Positions 32,801-43,035 of a stretch of DNA of 64,000 nucleotides are shown in pieces. Source of the stretch: Manihot esculenta (taxonomy: Eukaryota > Streptophyta > Magnoliopsida > Malpighiales > Euphorbiaceae); contig NC_035176.2 of the NCBI RefSeq assembly GCF_001659605.2, forward strand, positions 19,795,122 to 19,859,121, read 5' to 3'. The notes beneath the pieces were generated by a model. The model made no database searches, was not told where the DNA came from, and saw nothing but the letters and a program-made list of their open reading frames with translations. Position numbers and translations under genes: made by a program. Position 1 is the stretch's first letter. Every line of letters begins with the position of its first letter.

Positions 32801-34007
32801 TAATGTAGGCTGGAATTGGGACATTTTAAATTCTCTTCTTCCTACTGATGTCCTTTTATATTTCCAATCAATTACTTTAGTTGATGATATGTCGTGTTTG
32901 GATGGTTTTGCGTGGAAGCATTCTTCTTCTGGCTTATATACAGTTAAGTCAGGGTTTGATACGTTTTATTCAGAAGTGTCAGGATCTAATATGGATTGGC
33001 AAGGGCTGTGGAAGGTTAGGGTGCCACAGCGAATTCAAGTGTTTTTGTGGGAAGTGGCACATGAGAAAATCATGGTTAATGTTCAACGCCGAAAGCGAGA
33101 ATTTATTGATTATGATTTATGTCCTCTTTGTGGAGTTGCAAGTGAATCTGTTTTGCATGCTCTACGAGATTGCCAACATGTGAAACAAATTTGGAATTCC
33201 CTTTTACCTACCAATTTCGTTTCTCCATTTTTTGATATTTTGAATGTGCCTTTATGGCTATCTGCTAATATAGAAAAAGTAGGGTTATTGGCTAATGGAA
33301 TACCATGGGATGTGCTTTTTAGTTCGGCTGTTTGGTGGTTATGGAAGCGAAGAAACTTGTTGGTTTTTAATGAGAATAATGACCAGGATACTATTGATGC
33401 GTCCTTTATTCAGCTTCGAGCAAAAGAATATATTCATGCATGGAGGTTTTCGATGCAGGCTGGGTCTGGACCGAGAGGCCGGTCTTTGAAGTATGTTGGG
33501 TGGAAGCCGCCAGAAACAGGCTGGGTGGTAGTGAATTCCGATGGTAGTGCATTGTTGTCAGCAGGAAGGGCAAGTTGTGCAGGTTGTTTTCGAAACAATG
33601 AAGGTAGATGGCTTTTGGGCTTTCAACGGTTTTTGGGCAATTGTGGAGCAATGGAAGCTGAGCTATGGGGAATATATTATGCTTTAGTATTAGCATGGGA
33701 TTCAGGGTGGAAGAAGATTGAAATTCAAACGGATTCTCAACTCGCGTTAGATTTACTTGCAGGTAGAGGTGCAGGAGTTTTTAGAGTTGCTAATTTGGTG
33801 AGGAATTGTCGTGATCTTATCAATAGAAGCTGGGAAGTCAAGATGGTAAAAATTTACAGGGAAGCAAATGCGGTAGCGGATCGTTTGACTAGTTTAACCA
33901 TTGGTGATGATTTTAATTTGAAAATTCATCAATGGCCTCCTGTTACTATTAAATTTTTACTGGATGCTGATAGGTTGGGGCTTTCATGGCCTAGATTAAT
34001 AAAATAA
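29895..34007 (+). CDS. LINE ORF2: endonuclease, reverse transcriptase, RNase H
   Basis: This 1,370-codon enzyme performs target-primed reverse transcription. Domains in order: an APE-like endonuclease from the N-terminus (GVWNCQG, VEPRISG, LLGDFNSF, DRCLC, SDHCPIF); reverse transcriptase with PGPDG, FRPISLCNVIYKL, SSFVPGRQIIDN, IDLEKAYDRLDW, GVRQGDP and the catalytic FADDMVLF near residue 680; a zf-RVT segment with CPLC...H...C (FLWEVAHEKIMVN, YDLCPLCG, LHALRDC); and a C-terminal RNase H with the D, E, D, D set (NSDGS near 1212, MEAELWG, QTDSQLAL, NAVADRL). I start at the first ATG (29895, MIIGVWNCQG); the frame is open back to the ORF1 stop. All catalytic residues are present. Confidence 0.92.
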   Translation: MIIGVWNCQGAASSNFLRAFKEYNRIYKPQIFCLVEPRISGHSADNVCKQLGYDNWVRVETFGFSGGIWILWSEIFFKLTLVSTDPQFITCNVLLDNGDSWLVSFVYASPDISLRRRLWHSVLGFNGSEKSWLLLGDFNSFTSENEQTGYVNVHSIGASDFRQWIFDNSLIDLGFEGTPFTWSKGGINSSYKAARLDRCLCTEIWRMTFSRATVIHAPKLHSDHCPIFMNCFGVTNSSVRRFHFQAAWTAHKDFVDVVSRGWKQNTSLFDNLKSTKDSLSQWNRSEFGNIFHNKQRLIRRIDGVQKSLAIRRTRGLVKLEFNLRRQLEDVLKQEELYWFQQSREEWIVSGERNTRFYHLSTVIKRKKQQILKLRNGNNVWIEDSSQLKELASGYYQELYSKDLAVDCSHFVRPDGPALSSSQRLLLDRPFSHDEVYDALRLMSPYKAPGPDGLQAVFFQKSWSAVGSQVSAFIIEVLGGREFPEEVNETVLTLIPKIACPEFISQFRPISLCNVIYKLVTKVLINRLKDVLSSLIGLEQSSFVPGRQIIDNIVVFQEVLHTMRTSKRSGGFMAIKIDLEKAYDRLDWDFIQWVLGSYHFSDAWISNIMNCVRTSSMSVLWNGEKLESFKPTRGVRQGDPMSSYLFVMCIEQLSRMFKQLVRQGRWKPIPISSNGPMISHLMFADDMVLFAEVSVEQLDLILSCLDDFAKASGQKVNLAKSSLYLSPFVDSDLASLLSSRSGIPLTADLGKYLGVPSIHGRISVSTYSSILDKMRGRLDGWKARALSKAGRITLVQSVLNAIPVFVMQSALLPISLCNEIEKICRNFIWHGKDMKPAVHLINWDTMSLPKRLGGLGIRNMRQMNQALLGKLCWRAYKNPQALWVRCLFNKYESGFVHWEVAKRANGSVNWKSFCYGLELLRKGIVVDVNNGMHTRFWLDDWLPVGPLWNFALKPLIELNMQVCVRYFWVPNVGWNWDILNSLLPTDVLLYFQSITLVDDMSCLDGFAWKHSSSGLYTVKSGFDTFYSEVSGSNMDWQGLWKVRVPQRIQVFLWEVAHEKIMVNVQRRKREFIDYDLCPLCGVASESVLHALRDCQHVKQIWNSLLPTNFVSPFFDILNVPLWLSANIEKVGLLANGIPWDVLFSSAVWWLWKRRNLLVFNENNDQDTIDASFIQLRAKEYIHAWRFSMQAGSGPRGRSLKYVGWKPPETGWVVVNSDGSALLSAGRASCAGCFRNNEGRWLLGFQRFLGNCGAMEAELWGIYYALVLAWDSGWKKIEIQTDSQLALDLLAGRGAGVFRVANLVRNCRDLINRSWEVKMVKIYREANAVADRLTSLTIGDDFNLKIHQWPPVTIKFLLDADRLGLSWPRLIK

Positions 34008-34028
34008 GGGCTCTATCCCTCTTTTTCT

Positions 34029-34042
34029 AAAAAAAAAAAAAA
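34029..34042 (+). other. LINE poly(A) tail
   Basis: An uninterrupted run of 14 A marks the 3' end of the LINE, 21 bases after the ORF2 stop codon, giving a very short 3' UTR. Confidence 0.8.
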
Positions 34043-34434
34043 TATGAGAGAAAGTGTATAAAATAAAGAGGGTTGCTAGTGATAATTTAATAAAATATTT
34101 GTAGTTGTTGAACACCTACTCTGAATAAAACATGTGGAACAAAGAAATAGTTGATGCATTAATGAAAATATCTTGCTGCACATTTTAATTAGTATTTTGG
34201 ACTAATTCCGAAGTGAGTAATTCTGTTTTAGTAATAACTTATTTTTATTTATATGAAAATTTGCATTCTAAATCTTTAAGTCACCTATAAGATAGTCTTT
34301 CTTTTCCCCAAAAAAAAATTTTACAAGAGAAAATAAAAAAATTACGAAATATGTTTTAAGTACAAAAATTTAAATCTAGTTTTGAATTGTGTAAAGTATA
34401 ATCTTAAAAATAGAAGTTTGTTAACAAATTTTAG

Positions 34435-35345
34435 GATAAATTAAACTTTAGTCCCTGAGTTTTAATGTAATTAACAGATTAATCCCTATATTTCTAAATT
34501 CGAACACTTAAATTCTTATATAATCAATTCATCCAAATTGGAGGTCATTTCATCCATAATTCTGTTAGTCAACCCGTCAAAGGGAGAATACACATTTTAA
34601 ATACTTAAAATACCCTCATGAATACTTAAATCCTTCCAATATAGGTGAAGAATTTTATATTGTGTAAATTACACTTTCGTCCCTAAGTTTTAGCATAATT
34701 GATGGATCAATCCTTGTATTTTTAAAACTAAATCCTTAAATAGCTCTATATTTAACCCGTCTAAAATTATAGCTCTTCCATACATTATAGACATTAGTTC
34801 AAAGTTAGTGGATGGTCAAATTTCTTCTGAAAGTACAATTTGTTTCTAAAATATTTTTTATAAAAATTTACAATCTACTTAAAAGTTACTTGATACCACT
34901 TAAAAATAGTTAAAATTGTAAATATTTTTTGAAAGTTTTGAAATTATAAGTATTGAAGTATTTTAATGAATGAAAATTAAAGAACAAAAAAGTGTTAAAA
35001 ATTAGTTAAAAGAGATATTATAGAAAAAAGTTAATGGAGGTTTAAATATTCTTTTAAATAAAAATAAACGATCAAAATGTTTAAATTATAATAGATAAGG
35101 ACGGATTGATTATAAAGAAATTTAAGTGTACAATTTTAAAAATATAGGGACAGATCCATTAACTATGCTAAAACTCAATTATTCAAGTGTAATTTATCCA
35201 TTTAAAAAAGGTCATAAAGATATCTCTACACTTTTAAAGGTAAAATTGAATGGAAGGACTTCTAATTTGGATAGACTGATTATAGAGAAATTTAAGTGTT
35301 TGATTTTAATAAAACAGTCAATTACTCTAATTTTTATTTTAGGTG
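34435..35345. repeat. long-arm AT-rich repeat, copy 1
   Basis: The left arm has two sub-units of the form TAAATTA(A/C)ACTTT..GTCCCT..GTTTTA (34440 and 34670). The right arm carries the complement of the same unit (TAGGGACAGATCC...TAATTTATCC, near 35095-35200, and again to 35345). Between them, 34840-35090 is an AT-rich core that reappears in reverse at 41740-41970. It has no coding capacity. It may be a MITE or MULE-like element with compound inverted repeats; the class is not settled. Confidence 0.5.
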
Positions 35346-36519
35346 AAGGAGACAATAAGAGTTAACAGTCAACTGAAAGATGCAAATTTAGTAGATGCAA
35401 GAAAAATAGCAAATCTAGAATATATTTAGTTAGAAAAATTGAAAGTTTTACTAATTTATATTATGATTATTAGTGAAATTTTAATTTACAAAAATATATT
35501 TTTGCAAAATTAACTGGACCTCCAAAATCTTTCGCTTTTTTTTTCTTATTGATAAATTTAATTAATTTAAGTCTATAACATATTTTTGAATATTGATCTT
35601 ATAAATTAATTTAATTAATGTATTGATCTTAAATTAATTTAAATTTATTAGTAAATACCATTTATTTAAAAATTATTGCAAACAATATTTATATTGCAAA
35701 ATTTAAAAACCAAACAAATATATTTAATATTGCAACCTAAAAATTGTATTGACCTTATTACATATTTAATAAAATTTATAGTTATTTTATGAATAAAGTA
35801 TTATATTTATGTAATTCAAATTAAAGTTTTACATAAAACTAAATTAATCTACCAAGATAGTTTTTGAATAATGTATATGATAGTAACATTGAAATACATA
35901 AATATTAAAAAATATGATTATCATCAATGTCTATGAAGATGCCGTATTCCATATTGTCATGATCTTCACTTTTCTAAGCGCCTTGTATTGTAACGACACT
36001 CGAAAAATGATGACTCCTGTTGGACCTTCTCAAAATCTCCAATGTCCTCTTGTGTTATAGAGAAATTTAAATCAAGAGTTTGAAATTGAGACCTCAAACT
36101 TTTTCCAACAATTAGATCCTAAGTTGTAAATTTAAAACCCCTTGAGTATGGGGTTAGAAAAATAATTCAGAGAAATCAAAGCTAAATAAATTCAATCTAC
36201 TTGATGAGGTCATCAAGTGATTGTCGGAGAATGCAGAAAAAATAGACTCTGATGGAATCTGTATTTGCATCGAAGAGAAAAAGTCAAATAATGCACCAAC
36301 CTTACTTTCTCCACCAATCTGATCGTATGGGTATGGCATTGGAGTATATAATTAATAAGGCATAGAATAATATGGTGTTCATCCTATATACTAACTTTGA
36401 AAATTATCTCTATAAATAGGCACATTAGAAATAGTGATTACTGATAATGAAACTTAGTTTGCAAGCTCCAGGTTTAAAGACTTCTACAAAAAATAAAAAA
36501 TTGACTTAAGGTTCAACTC
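35346..36519. other. no gene recognised
   Basis: AT-rich DNA. The stretch 35930-36470 is less AT-biased and includes a 61-codon minus-strand ORF (36339-36154), but this shows no family motif I know. No element termini were seen. Confidence 0.4.
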
Positions 36520-37077
36520 AGCCTATTACCTCCAAAGCAATGGTATGATAGAGATGACAATCAGGACCATTCTAGGGGCTAAAAAAAGCTTTACCAAGCC
36601 AAGAGCAATTGGCCCGAGGAGTTACCTCACATACTATGGGCATACAGGACCACTTCTAGAACCTTTTCTCTTGTATATGGAGCCGAGGCAATCATCCCCG
36701 TGAAAATCCAAGTAAGAAACTTTAGAACACAATACCCAGAGATTTCAAGAGATCCCGAAGAGATGCAATTCAATTTGGACCAACCCGAATTCTTACGAGA
36801 AAATGCCGCAATAAGAATGGCGGTTTACAAAAATAGAATGTCCAGAATGTTCAACGGTAAGGTCAGGCCATGAGCTTTTAATGTGGGGGATCTAATTCTC
36901 AAAAGAACAGATGTAATAAGTGGCAATGCTGAGCCTTGTAAGTTGAGCGAGAACTGGAAAGTACCATTTAAGGTCTCAAAGGTTATTCATCCAGGGTCAT
37001 ATAAGCTGGCCAAACTAGATGGTCAAGTCATTCCCTATACCTGGAATATCTGTAATCTGAGAAATTTTTATCAATAA
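36520..37077 (+). pseudogene. Ty3 Tat-type integrase C-terminus, fragment
   Basis: The frame reads LYQAKSNWPEELPHILWAYR, then TFSLVYGAEAIIPV, NLDQPEFLRENAA and VGDLILKR. This is the typical end of integrase in the non-chromodomain Ty3 (Tat/Athila) group. A block KVPFKVSKVIHPGSYKL follows, and the frame stops at 37075-37077 after NICNLRNFYQ. One internal stop (TGA 36871-36873) replaces a codon between KVRP and AFNVGD, and the text before about 36585 is out of frame. The upstream pol is absent, so this is a 5'-truncated remnant. Confidence 0.72.
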
Positions 37078-37179
37078 AAAGTTAATGAGGTATTTCTTTC
37101 ATATGTTGTGTTCTTCAGCTGTAAGGGACGATGGGATTGCCTTCCTCGAAAGAAAGAAAGATTAAGAAGATAAGAAGAG

Positions 37180-37545
37180 GCCATAAGGCGAGTTTCACTA
37201 GGCACGGTCATAAGACGGGTTTCGCCAGACCATCTGGGCATTGGTCCCACTAAAGAAGGCCATAAGGTGGGTTTTGCCAGGCCAGATGACAATGGGGGTT
37301 CCGCCAGGCCATCCGGGTGTGGTCCCACTAAACAATGCCGCAAGGTGGGTTCCGCCAAGCCAAGTCACAAGGCGAATTCTGCCAGACCATCCGGGTATTG
37401 GTCTTAGTAAACAAGGCAGGTTCCATTAAGCTAGGTCACAAGGCAAGTTTCGCCAGACCATCCAGGCATTGTCCTTGTAAACAAAGCCGCAAGGCGAGTT
37501 CCGCTAGATCACAATCCAAGTGTTGGTCCCTACAAATAGGTCATC
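37180..37545. repeat. imperfect tandem repeat after the Tat pol fragment
   Basis: Five or so units of about 70-85 bp share the core (A)AGGCG(A/G)GTTTCGCCAG(A/G)CCATC then GGGCATTGGTCCCACTAAA. Examples start near 37185, 37255, 37330, 37430 and 37480. Tandem repeats between pol and the 3' LTR are common in Tat/Ogre elements, which fits the neighbouring integrase remnant. Confidence 0.65.
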
Positions 37546-37859
37546 TATGCCAGGCAATCATAAGGTAGACATACCAATCTCCAAAGGTGAAGGTGTCAAT
37601 TAAAGATTAATGTCGATGAGGCGAGTCTTACGACTAAGAATCAAGATGAGTGACTAGATGAAAGCCCCTTATAACAAAAGTGCCAAAGGCATTTTATGGT
37701 GCAAAGGCGGGAGTCCGTCAAGCCATGGGCCCAGGTATTAATTCTATTTAGCAAAAATTCTATAAATTATATTTGTTAGACCAAGCGTTACACCCGTAAA
37801 CTGAATATGTTTTAGCCCCCTTAGCCCCCTCCTTTGAAAGCAAAAAAAAGAGGGGATCA

Positions 37860-39177
37860 TCGAATCTGTAGTATGAGATATAACCCCCTGTTTAAATCGT
37901 TGGTAATAAAAAACCAAGAATAGATATGCAAAATATGCATTTTTATTATAAAAGATCACAAGGAGATAAAAAGGGACTTGGACAAGTCTTTATTATATCA
38001 GAATCCTTTAAAAATCTATTAGCAGATACCCAGTTGGCAGGATTCTATTCAGCCTCTCACTTGATCTCATCTCCTGGGAAGATGTCGTCTATCCAGAAAA
38101 AGCCGCATTAAGGACCATTTCTCTAAATACCTTCATGGTCTGACCTTCAGAATCAATCTTGTACAATCTAACCCCTTTCCTTGGGTCATAACACCAAAAA
38201 GACGTTATAGTCATGCTGGTTGCAGTTCTCAGAGCTAAGCAGTATGCTTGCACCTTCATGAAGACCCGCCTTCAGCTGCCATTCGTAGACTATGATGATA
38301 TCCTCCGCACAGATCTGGTTATTCTAAAAAAAAAAAAAAGAGAGTACCCCCATTCATGTCTCCTGCAGATGACAATCATAAACAAAAAAAATAAAAAGAG
38401 AAAGGAGAGTTCTTATATAGTGGCACAACTAGCAAAACTTTAAATATGACTCGAAAAATAAGGCAATCATCATGACCAAGGGTAGATGAAACAATGCAAG
38501 CAGTAAAGGCCAGTCAAAATGTGCCACGCAACCAAAAAAGATAAACCATCACCTTTCGAATATGAAGATTCGAAGACCAGCGGGGGAGGAGGGGTAAGGG
38601 GACCTTTGATGCTACATAACAATCGCCAAAAGTAAGCCATGAGTTGTCACCATGAGACTGAGACACGTGGCAAAGATCTAATAAGTGGAAAACATGGTCC
38701 AGCCCGAAAAAAGGAAAATCCGAACACCTTAACTGCTGGTTCATCCGCAAAGACCCGCCCTTCCTTCGATAGAGCGAGTCTTGGCACGAAGTTATCGTTA
38801 TCAAGCATAACTTAGCGTATCCCCATTACGCCTATAATCGGAGGATTACCAACCTATTAGCTGGCAATATTCGTTATCAAACAGTCGGCCACATCACTGT
38901 CGAATTATCGAAAAATGTCATATTTATCTTCACATTCTTACAGTATAAAAGGAGAAGAATTATAGAGGCAAAGATATGCTATTCTCTGAGACCATTCAAA
39001 TTCTAAGTAGTTCATTGCATTCTTTCTATTTCGTAGTATACTAACTTGAGCGTCGGAGTGACTGTCGTGGGCATCCAATACCACCATCTCATATTCTCGT
39101 CTTTACAGGTCTAAGCCAATCACAGCGTCGCTCTTTTCTGGCCACGTCATCGGTCTAATCTCTGTAATATCAGCAAT
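37860..39177 (+). repeat. probable LTR of the Tat-type element
   Basis: A purine tract (AAAAAAAAGAGGGGA, 37844-37858) precedes this segment. TATAAAAGG lies at 38944-38952, and downstream is ACTTGAGCGTCGGAGTG, a stretch often seen in the R/U5 part of Tat LTRs. I place the end at TATCAGCA near 39177, where composition drops to nearly pure A/T. Only one LTR is present, so the limits are approximate. Confidence 0.5.
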
Positions 39178-41366
39178 TTTAATTTTTAAAATACAAAAAT
39201 TAAAATTTCTATAAGTATATTATAAAAATTAATTTAAAAGACTCCAACTATAATATGTAAGTATAAAAATCAATTTTTAATTTTAATTAGGTATAAAAAA
39301 TTTTATACTCATAAAAATCAATTTGGATGGACTTCTAAATATAAAAATTAATTTTTAATTTTTAATTAAGTATAAAAAGTAATTTTTAAATATGTAATTT
39401 TTATACTTGTAGAATATAGAAATTAATTTTTTTTAAAAAATAAAATTATTTTATTAATTTTTATACTTACAGGATATTAATTTTATATTTTAAAATTAAA
39501 ATTATTTATTATAATAACAAAAAATAATGAATAAAAATAACTTTTTATTATAAAAAAATATTAGCCACTTAGACAGGTATTTTGGTAATTAAAAAGTATA
39601 AAGTCTCTAATCAATTATCAACTGACAATAATACATACATTTTATTAATAGAAGGATTATTTTGTTAGATGAAAATTAAATTTAGGGACTAATTTATTTA
39701 TAAAAATTTAATGGAGTACTCTATGGATTTTATTAAATCTCAGAGAGATCCCTGTAAATTACCTTATATTTATCACTAAACACAAAAAAAACCTAGCCAT
39801 CATCTCATTCGTCATGACTTATTTTCACTTCATTGTACTCGTTTCAATTGATCTTCATAATTTCATTTTCATTTTCTAATGATTTTATCTCCATTGCATT
39901 TCTTTTTCACCCTTTTCAATTTGTTTCTTCAATTCTCTAACTCTAGATTTCTTTTCCTCTACTTTCTCTCTCAGTCGATGCTTTAGTTTTCTTTTCCATG
40001 TCCTCTCTCTTCTCATTTTGTTGGCAGTCTTGATTTTTTCCTCTATCATCTCTCCTCACTTTGGCTATTGCTCTTGATTGTGAAATGCAAACTTGTTCAA
40101 CTTAAGGTGTTTAAGTCGATTGATAACTATTATAGATGTCCTTTACATCTGTTTAAATAAAATTTTTTCTAAGAGTTCAATTCAATTAAATTCTTTTTTT
40201 ACAAAATTTTTATTTAAAATAAAAAAAATTAAAATTTTTCCATAATGTATGGAGATACAAGCATGAATGATTTTACAAGAATTTATTTGAATTATTTGTT
40301 TGTAAAATTATTCATACCAAACAAAGAGTTAATGTTATTACGTATGTAAATATCATATTTGTGTAAATGTATTATGATTATCAGAAATTTTGGACTGAGA
40401 AGTTTATCATACTTGGGTTTTTATTGAAATTAGTTAATGTTAACTAATGGTTCTAATGGAAATGAACCTAATTATTTCAGTTTGATTTAATTCAATTCTA
40501 ACTCTTTTTTGGTTCAATTCAATTTATATTTTTAAAAACATTAATATATTCAGTTTGAATAATTTGATTCAATTATTGAACCGAATCATCCAAATGAGCA
40601 CCTTCGGTTGTTGCCATCACCTAGCACTGCCTACCTTCAAAATTGCTGTCCAGCTTATACTTATTCCACACACCACCATAATCATAATGGGTAAGTGTGA
40701 AAAGTGGCCACGAAGACTGAGATTGACCTGCCACGAAATAGACCGAAGAAACCCTTATCTTTTCTTTAAAGAATACCCAGAATACATTAGAAGCTAGTGA
40801 CGAATTTACATTAATCTACGATATATTTGTAAACAACAAACATATTAAACTAACTGAAATCTCACCCACATCATTGCTTGCTAACCTTGCCACTAATGAC
40901 TCTCCTAAAATCATGATGCATCAGAAGGTACTGCATTTTATTTAGGCTAATTAATATAAAAATGTCAAATATTTACACATTTTAGTGATTAATTCAAACC
41001 CTTTTAAATTTTTGCTAAATCATCCAAAATTGTAAAATTAATAAAAAATTTATTTAAGATTGAAATGAGATTGGGAAAATGTGCCTAAGCCTAGTTGGCC
41101 GTACGAGTGTCATCTTTTATTTTAAAACAATGAGATCCACATGATATGTAGACTAACTATAAAGTCACAAGGAAGTTATGCAAATTCCTTTCAAAGAAAC
41201 CCTAAATCAAAATAGCCTAATCCTAAAAATTATCATCTTCTTCCTATTTCTCCCATTTCATCACACTACCTAGAAGACTTTAGTGAAAGAAATGGAATCA
41301 ATTTGAAGAATGTAAAAGAGATGAAAATAGCATATGTGTTTTGACTTTAGTTAAAATATTATTTTT
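39178..41366. other. no gene seen; AT-rich DNA
   Basis: 39180-39500 consists of degenerate repeats of AATTTTTAATTTTAATTA and TATAAAAATTAATTT. The rest has CT-rich stretches at 39780-40070 and short ORFs without family features (for example 40555-40797). Confidence 0.45.
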
Positions 41367-43035
41367 TAGGAGAAATTACACTTTAGTTTTTTAATTTTAT
41401 AATAATTAATGAATCGATTCCTATATTTTTAAAACTGAATAATTAAATTTATCTATAATTAATCTATCCAAACGAGAGGTTCTTCTATCTATTGACCGTT
41501 AAAAGTGTAGAAATATCTTTATTATTTTTTTAAATAGATAAACTACACGTTATTCCTTAAATTTTAGCATAATTAATGGATTAATTTCTCTATTTTTAAA
41601 ATCAAAAACTTAAATTCATCTATAATAAGTTCATTTAAATTCTAATCTTTTTATCCATTTCTTATAATTAAAAGCATAAAAGTGTCTTTGTTGTCCCCTT
41701 TTTAAATTAAAAATATTAAGGAGTTAGAATTTCATCCATTTTCACTCATCTATTAAAATTTAAACATTTTAATAATTTCTTTTTATTTAAAAAAGCACTC
41801 AAATCTCCATTAACTTTTATCCATATTATTATATTCATCTAAATTTTAATACTTTTTGTTCTTCAATTTTCATTCATTAAAATACTCAATCCTTGATAAT
41901 TTTAAAATTTTTAGAAAATATTTATAATTTTAGTCATTTTTAAATGATATCAAGTGATAAATCTGATTTTTCTCTTTACTCTATGATAGATCTAGTTTTC
42001 TTCTTGCTCCATCATATGGGTCCATCAATTGGATCTCTCAATGTTCGATTTGATGAAAGGACCTACAAAATAAAGAAAGATGGTTAGGGGTCTACCGAGG
42101 ATGCCCCCGATGGAGACCCTCCAACATTCTAAGTCAGGTTCATGAACTAGTGTAGTATGGATAGGCAAGAGTTGTAGAGAAAAATAAAAAAAAAACGGAG
42201 TTCAAGAAGAAGCCAGAAGAAGAAGACCCCAAAGAAGACCCCCAAAGAAGATCCCCTATCCTTTTTTACCTGCTTCTGACGTCTTCCGGCCCCCCTGCTA
42301 TTGTGCTACATGTCTATGTCACTCAGACCCGTACGTACGGACGTGTCAGACCCCCTCTCCATGTCAGGTGGCCATTTAATTCCCCTGGCGCGTGTGCGGG
42401 CAGGGCTGCGAAGTAATTGGACCAACTCCTCTCCCTCACGTTGCTGGATCTGGGCTCGCGGGTGACCCATCCGGCCCGACGTGTCCGGGTTGAGGCCTGA
42501 TATACTGAGTTGGTCAGTCTGAGGGGTTTTGGACCAACTAGTTCATTTGGGCCTGATCTTGCCCAGAGTGGATGAGATCCAGCGGTCGTCATCAAGTAAC
42601 TATTAAATAGATTATAGAATTTTACAGAATTTAAACAAATTATAAATCTTTATAAAAAAATTTTAGGAAGAAATTATACTTTTAGAAATTTAGCCACATA
42701 CTAACTTTAAACTAATATCTATAGTAAATAAAAGAATTGTATTTTTATATACAGATTTAAGGATTTAATTTTAAAAATATAAGAACTAATATGTTAATTA
42801 CGCTAAAATTTAGAAACTAAAATGTAGTTTATATAATATAAAATGTTTTGTCCACGTTGATAAGAATTTAAGTGTTTATAAGGGTATTTTAAGTATTTAA
42901 AATATTTATTTCCTTTTTAATCTGTTGACTAACATAATTATAAATATAAGGATCTTTTATTTGAATTATTTAATTTTAAAAAATATAAAAATTAATTCGT
43001 TAATTATACTAAAATTTAAAAATTAGAGTGTAATT
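41367..43035. repeat. long-arm AT-rich repeat, copy 2 (reverse), with a GC-rich core
   Basis: Segments 41370-41970 and 42640-43035 match, in reverse orientation, the right and left parts of the repeat at 34435-35345. Examples are ATTACACTTTAG...TAATTAATGAATCGATTCC at 41376, and its complement-type unit ending GAGTGTAATTTTT at 43026. The two parts are separated by about 650 bp of unrelated sequence that is much richer in GC (see the next entry). Confidence 0.5.
41985..42600. other. GC-rich insert in the AT-rich repeat, LTR-like, no gene
   Basis: This block includes GATGCCCCCGATGGAGACCC and many CG sites, which contrasts sharply with both sides. Phrases of this type occur in plant LTR sequences, so a retroelement fragment is the likeliest source. 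The 90-codon minus-strand ORF at 42595-42323 has no recognisable motif. No terminal duplication was identified. Confidence 0.4.

Larger units (their letters stand above)
28040..34042 (+). mobile_element. L1-type LINE, apparently full coding
   Basis: It has ORF1 (28107-29834), ORF2 (29895-34007) and a 14-A tail at 34029-34042 just 21 bases after the ORF2 stop. The 5' end is placed near 28040 only because the composition changes from AT-rich spacer to ordinary coding-like sequence. I could not identify a target-site duplication. Both frames are uninterrupted, so the copy is either recent or under selection. Confidence 0.85.

Noticed and set aside
34029..34060. Target-site duplication for the LINE
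   Set aside because: I compared the bases after the A tail with those before 28040 and found no convincing match of more than about 7 bases.
37071..37568. Overlapping ORFs in the Tat tandem repeat (plus and minus)
   Set aside because: They are periodic translations of the 75-bp repeat units with no family features.
42323..42595. Minus-strand 90-codon ORF in GC-rich DNA
   Set aside because: It is long only because of local GC content. It has no motif and no coding-like neighbours.
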